A stretch of 7,724 nt of DNA from assembly GCA_003565035.1 (NCBI GenBank), contig PXDP01000398.1, positions 1-7,724 of the forward strand, given 5' to 3'. The position numbers and the translations under genes were made by a program. The notes beneath the pieces are model-generated. The model saw only the letters and a list, made by a program, of their open reading frames with translations, had not been told where the DNA came from and searched no databases. Of this stretch, positions 5,312-7,724 are shown in pieces (the stretch's first letter is position 1; each line of letters begins with the position of its first letter). Source of the stretch: PVC group bacterium (GTDB taxonomy: Bacteria > Verrucomicrobiota > Kiritimatiellia > SS1-B-03-39 > UBA6053).

Positions 5312-7254
5312 AGCCCGTCACTTCGGGGAACGCTCAGCCCCGTACGCCGTTCCCAGCGTTCGGCCGCCGTGCGCCCCTCCTCGTCCTCGGTCACCAGATA
5401 GGGGGTCACAAAAATCAGCAGATTTGTCTTCTGCTTGCGCTCGGTTGTGCTGCGGAAAAGATGCCCCAGAATCGGCAGGCTTCCCAAAATCGGAACCCGC
5501 CGGTCCTCCAGCACCGTATCTTCGCGCAACAGACCGCTGATAATCACCGGAACGCCTTCCGGCGTGGTCAGCGTGCTGGTCACTTCGCGCCGCGCAATCG
5601 TCGGCGTGAGCGCAGTGCCCGCCACCGACTCCCGAATAATCGCCTCGATGCTCGGATTCAACTGCAGAGTGATCTCCCGGTTGGGGTTCACCTGCGGACG
5701 CACGGTCAGTTTGATCCCCACGTCAATTCGGTCGATATTTTGAATCACATCCCGGTTATCCCCGGTTCCGCCAGTGATGGTGGAGCGCAAAATGGGGATG
5801 TTCTCCACCACGCTCACAGTGGCCTCGGCATTGTTCTGAGTGCGCAGCGGCACATTGGAGAGGATGTTCACATCCCGGTCGGTTTGCAGCGCCCGGAGCA
5901 GAAAAGGCAGACTCGGAACCACAGTGCCGTCGGGCAGGGTCACCGTGCCGCGGGCCAGTCCAAAGGCCAGCCCCTGGGGAAAAGTCTGGGTACGCGCAAA
6001 TTCCAGTGCCGTGTCGGTCTCACCGGGACGGCTGCGGCCGATCACGGTGGTGGATCCCTGCTGCGGGGCCTCGGTGGTGGCCCACTCGACCCCGAAATCA
6101 AAGCCGCGGTTCTCTGCCACCTCCACAATCAGCACTTCCACCAGCACCTGCTGGGGCGGACGGTCCAATTCGCGCAGCAAATCGCGAACCCCGGCAAAGG
6201 CCAGCGTCGAGGCATCCACCAGCACCGCATTGTTGGCGGAATCAAAGCCCACCGACACACTGTCCCGCGCATCGGTCTGCTGGCGGCGCGACAGCAGTTC
6301 CGTGATTTGCCCCGCTGCGGCTTCCGCCGACAGATAATTCAAAAAAACCGCATGCAGACGACCCTGGGTGGCCGCGCTTTCCGCCGGAATATCAAGCTGT
6401 TCCACCATGGAGCGGATTTCCCGCAATTGCAGCGGACCCGCCGAAACAATCAGCGCATTGGCCTGCTCCGCCGCCACCAGCGTGAACCCTGCAGGAAGAT
6501 CTCCGGCACCGGTGGCCACCTGCGCCACCCGGCGGGACATCTGGGCCGAAGCCGACTCCGCCCCTGTCAGGGCCTCGGAGATTTGCCGGGCCAAATCGCG
6601 GGCCGAGGCATGCTTCAGTGGCAGCACCGTCAGGGTCGTGGACTGGCCCGGCTGATCCAGCTCGTGCAGCAGGGCCTCGATCCGCTGCAAATTCGAGGCG
6701 GTATCGGTGATCACCAAGTGGTTCGTGGGGGCAAAGGCGGACAGCGCCCCGTCCCGCGCACGGCGCACCATCGGCTCCAGCATCGGCCGCACATCCGTGG
6801 CCCGGATATGCTCCAACTGAATCACCCGGGTCACCAGCCCCATCTGAATCAACTCCTGGCTCACCCCCACCACCGTGGCCTGAATCGGCTCCTCGCCCTC
6901 CAGACGCCGGATATGGAACGCACCCTCGCGCTCCACCACCGTGAAGCCCCGTCCTTCAAGGACCGCAACAAACAGCGGAAACACCTTGTCCACCGGAATG
7001 CTCTCCTGCGTCAACACCGAAACCCGACCCACCAGTGCCTCCTGATCCATGACCAGCGGCACCCCGGTCCAGCGCTCCACCAGCTTGACCAATTCGGTCA
7101 GTTCTATATCCGGCGTATTGAACAGCACACTCGCGGGCCGTTCGGATGCCGTTTGGGCCGGGCCCGAAAGCGGAACGAGCAGACTCAAACCCATCAAACA
7201 AAGCCATGAAAATTTCATCGGGATTTTCATCGGAATTTTCATTGGGATTTTCAT
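5308..7254 (-). CDS. gspD: Type II secretion system secretin GspD
   Basis: This 648-residue protein forms the outer-membrane secretin channel. An unusual N-terminus (three MKIP units, then MKFS) precedes a hydrophobic signal core (about 15-30), with plausible cleavage after A33 (GPA/QT). There is no lipobox. The N0 domain lies at about 43-116, followed by N1 (142-202), N2 (207-290) and N3 (297-366), each with the alternating strand and helix pattern of secretin N domains. The secretin domain runs from about 368 to 622: VLVEVLIVEVAENRGFDFGVEW, NILSNVPLRTQNN (463-475), VENIPIL (483-489) and the C-terminal signature VPILGSLPILGHLFRS (587-602), ending LLIFVTPYLV. Only 26 residues follow, so there is no long pilotin-binding S-domain. 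AMIN domains are absent, which separates it from PilQ. The start overlaps the lpxA stop (ATGA); three more in-frame ATG codons at 7242, 7230 and 7218 are also possible starts. Confidence 0.96.
   Translation of the reverse strand: MKIPMKIPMKIPMKFSWLCLMGLSLLVPLSGPAQTASERPASVLFNTPDIELTELVKLVERWTGVPLVMDQEALVGRVSVLTQESIPVDKVFPLFVAVLEGRGFTVVEREGAFHIRRLEGEEPIQATVVGVSQELIQMGLVTRVIQLEHIRATDVRPMLEPMVRRARDGALSAFAPTNHLVITDTASNLQRIEALLHELDQPGQSTTLTVLPLKHASARDLARQISEALTGAESASAQMSRRVAQVATGAGDLPAGFTLVAAEQANALIVSAGPLQLREIRSMVEQLDIPAESAATQGRLHAVFLNYLSAEAAAGQITELLSRRQQTDARDSVSVGFDSANNAVLVDASTLAFAGVRDLLRELDRPPQQVLVEVLIVEVAENRGFDFGVEWATTEAPQQGSTTVIGRSRPGETDTALEFARTQTFPQGLAFGLARGTVTLPDGTVVPSLPFLLRALQTDRDVNILSNVPLRTQNNAEATVSVVENIPILRSTITGGTGDNRDVIQNIDRIDVGIKLTVRPQVNPNREITLQLNPSIEAIIRESVAGTALTPTIARREVTSTLTTPEGVPVIISGLLREDTVLEDRRVPILGSLPILGHLFRSTTERKQKTNLLIFVTPYLVTEDEEGRTAAERWERRTGLSVPRSDGL
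7207..7254 (-). repeat. 12-base tandem repeat, four units, at the start of gspD
   Basis: On the minus strand, units ATGAAAATCCCA (7254-7243), ATGAAAATTCCG (7242-7231) and ATGAAAATCCCG (7230-7219) are near-identical. A fourth, decayed unit ATGAAATTTTCA (7218-7207) matches at 8 of 12 positions. Each unit is four codons (MKIP, or MKFS in the last), so copy number can change without shifting the gspD frame. The first four bases also contain the lpxA stop codon. The repeat supplies four in-frame ATG codons and extends the positively charged n-region of the signal peptide. Confidence 0.92.
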
Positions 7255-7724
7255 CGGGAGATTCCGCGTTCAGAGGTCAACAAAAACGATTCCAAATGGG
7301 AGAGTTCCGGAACTTCCGGCAGCGAAGCCTTCATTTCCTGCACCGCATCTTTCACTCCAAGCTTGCGGCGGTAAATCATCCGGTAGACCTCTTTCAGGGC
7401 CCGCACCGTTTCCGGCGGCACCCCGCGCCGTTCCAGGCCGATTTTATTAATTCCCCGGATCGCCAGCGGATTCCCGTCCGCCATCATGAACGGCGGCACA
7501 TCCTGCACCACTTTCGCACAGCCGCCGGTAATGCTCAGCCGCCCGACCCGCACAAACTGATGTACCCCGGTCAGCCCGCCGATGATGGCCTGATTCTCCA
7601 CCGTCACATGGCCCGCCAGCGTGGCCGCGTTGGCCATAATCACTTCATCACCCACAATGCAGTCGTGCGCCACGTGCGCATAAGCCATGATGTGGCACTT
7701 CCGCCCCACCACCGTGTCCACCCC
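7251..7724 (-). CDS. lpxA: Acyl-ACP--UDP-N-acetylglucosamine O-acyltransferase LpxA (3' part, runs off right edge)
   Basis: The last 157 residues of LpxA are present; about 105 N-terminal residues lie beyond the window, judging by the E. coli enzyme. LpxA transfers a 3-hydroxyacyl chain from ACP to UDP-GlcNAc, the first step of lipid A synthesis, in the cytoplasm. The fragment starts in the left-handed beta-helix (hexapeptide turns such as TVVGRK, CIVGDE, TLAGHV, AIIGGL). It has AHVAHDC (16-22), whose H17 and H20 match E. coli H122 and the catalytic base H125. H39, H55 and Q56 match H144, H160 and Q161. GLERRG matches the E. coli GLKRRG region, and the helical C-terminus ends SERGISR, like E. 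coli STRGLIR. G68 aligns with E. coli G173, the hydrocarbon-ruler residue. A GTG at 7721 is an internal valine, not a start. The TGA stop overlaps the gspD ATG. Confidence 0.96.
   Translation of the reverse strand, partial: GVDTVVGRKCHIMAYAHVAHDCIVGDEVIMANAATLAGHVTVENQAIIGGLTGVHQFVRVGRLSITGGCAKVVQDVPPFMMADGNPLAIRGINKIGLERRGVPPETVRALKEVYRMIYRRKLGVKDAVQEMKASLPEVPELSHLESFLLTSERGISR

Noticed and set aside
3713..5401. Plus-strand open frame of 562 codons opposite gspE
   Set aside because: It is antisense to a gspE with all ATPase motifs intact; its low-complexity His/Arg/Pro-rich translation shows no domain.
5461..7209. Plus-strand open frame of 582 codons opposite gspD
   Set aside because: It is antisense to a complete secretin gene and has the same biased composition. 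I do not regard it as a gene without independent expression evidence.

Overview
The window is a compact, gene-dense stretch from a Gram-negative bacterium with a G+C-rich genome. An outer membrane is implied directly by a lipid A gene (lpxA) and an outer-membrane secretin (gspD). Every gene I can support lies on the minus strand, so transcription runs from the right edge to the left. The gene mix and protein style would fit the PVC superphylum (for example Kiritimatiellota or Verrucomicrobiota). That is an impression from memory, not a demonstrated placement.

Right half (about 7724 down to 2562): the 3' part of lpxA is followed by gspD, gspE and gspF, the secretin, ATPase and inner-membrane platform protein of a type II secretion system. 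All junctions overlap: ATGA at lpxA/gspD, ATGA at gspD/gspE, and TGATG (one shared base) at gspE/gspF. Clear Shine-Dalgarno sequences are missing at these junctions, so translational coupling is likely. The first codons of gspD are a 12-base tandem repeat that supplies four in-frame ATG codons. Neither gspC nor any pseudopilin gene is present here, so the rest of the secretion system must be encoded elsewhere.

Middle (about 2561 to 2018): a 68-77 base gap with a possible extended -10 promoter leads to a small, very acidic, less G+C-rich gene for an unrecognised protein whose predicted fold order resembles STAS domains. Between it and hom is an 86-base gap. This gap holds a terminator-like hairpin with a T-tract that ends only 14 bases before the hom start codon.

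Left half (2017 to 1): hom encodes monofunctional homoserine dehydrogenase with a C-terminal ACT domain. It is followed after 13 bases by the 5' part of a gene for a divergent member of the cofactor-independent (archaeal-type, ApgM-like) phosphoglycerate mutase family. Relatives of this family beside threonine genes have been proposed as non-orthologous homoserine kinases, so the pair could form successive steps toward threonine. However, the copy here has altered residues around the presumed catalytic serine, and its C-terminal metal-binding half is outside the window.

No RNA gene, insertion sequence, CRISPR array or attachment site was seen. No intergenic stretch exceeds about 90 bases.
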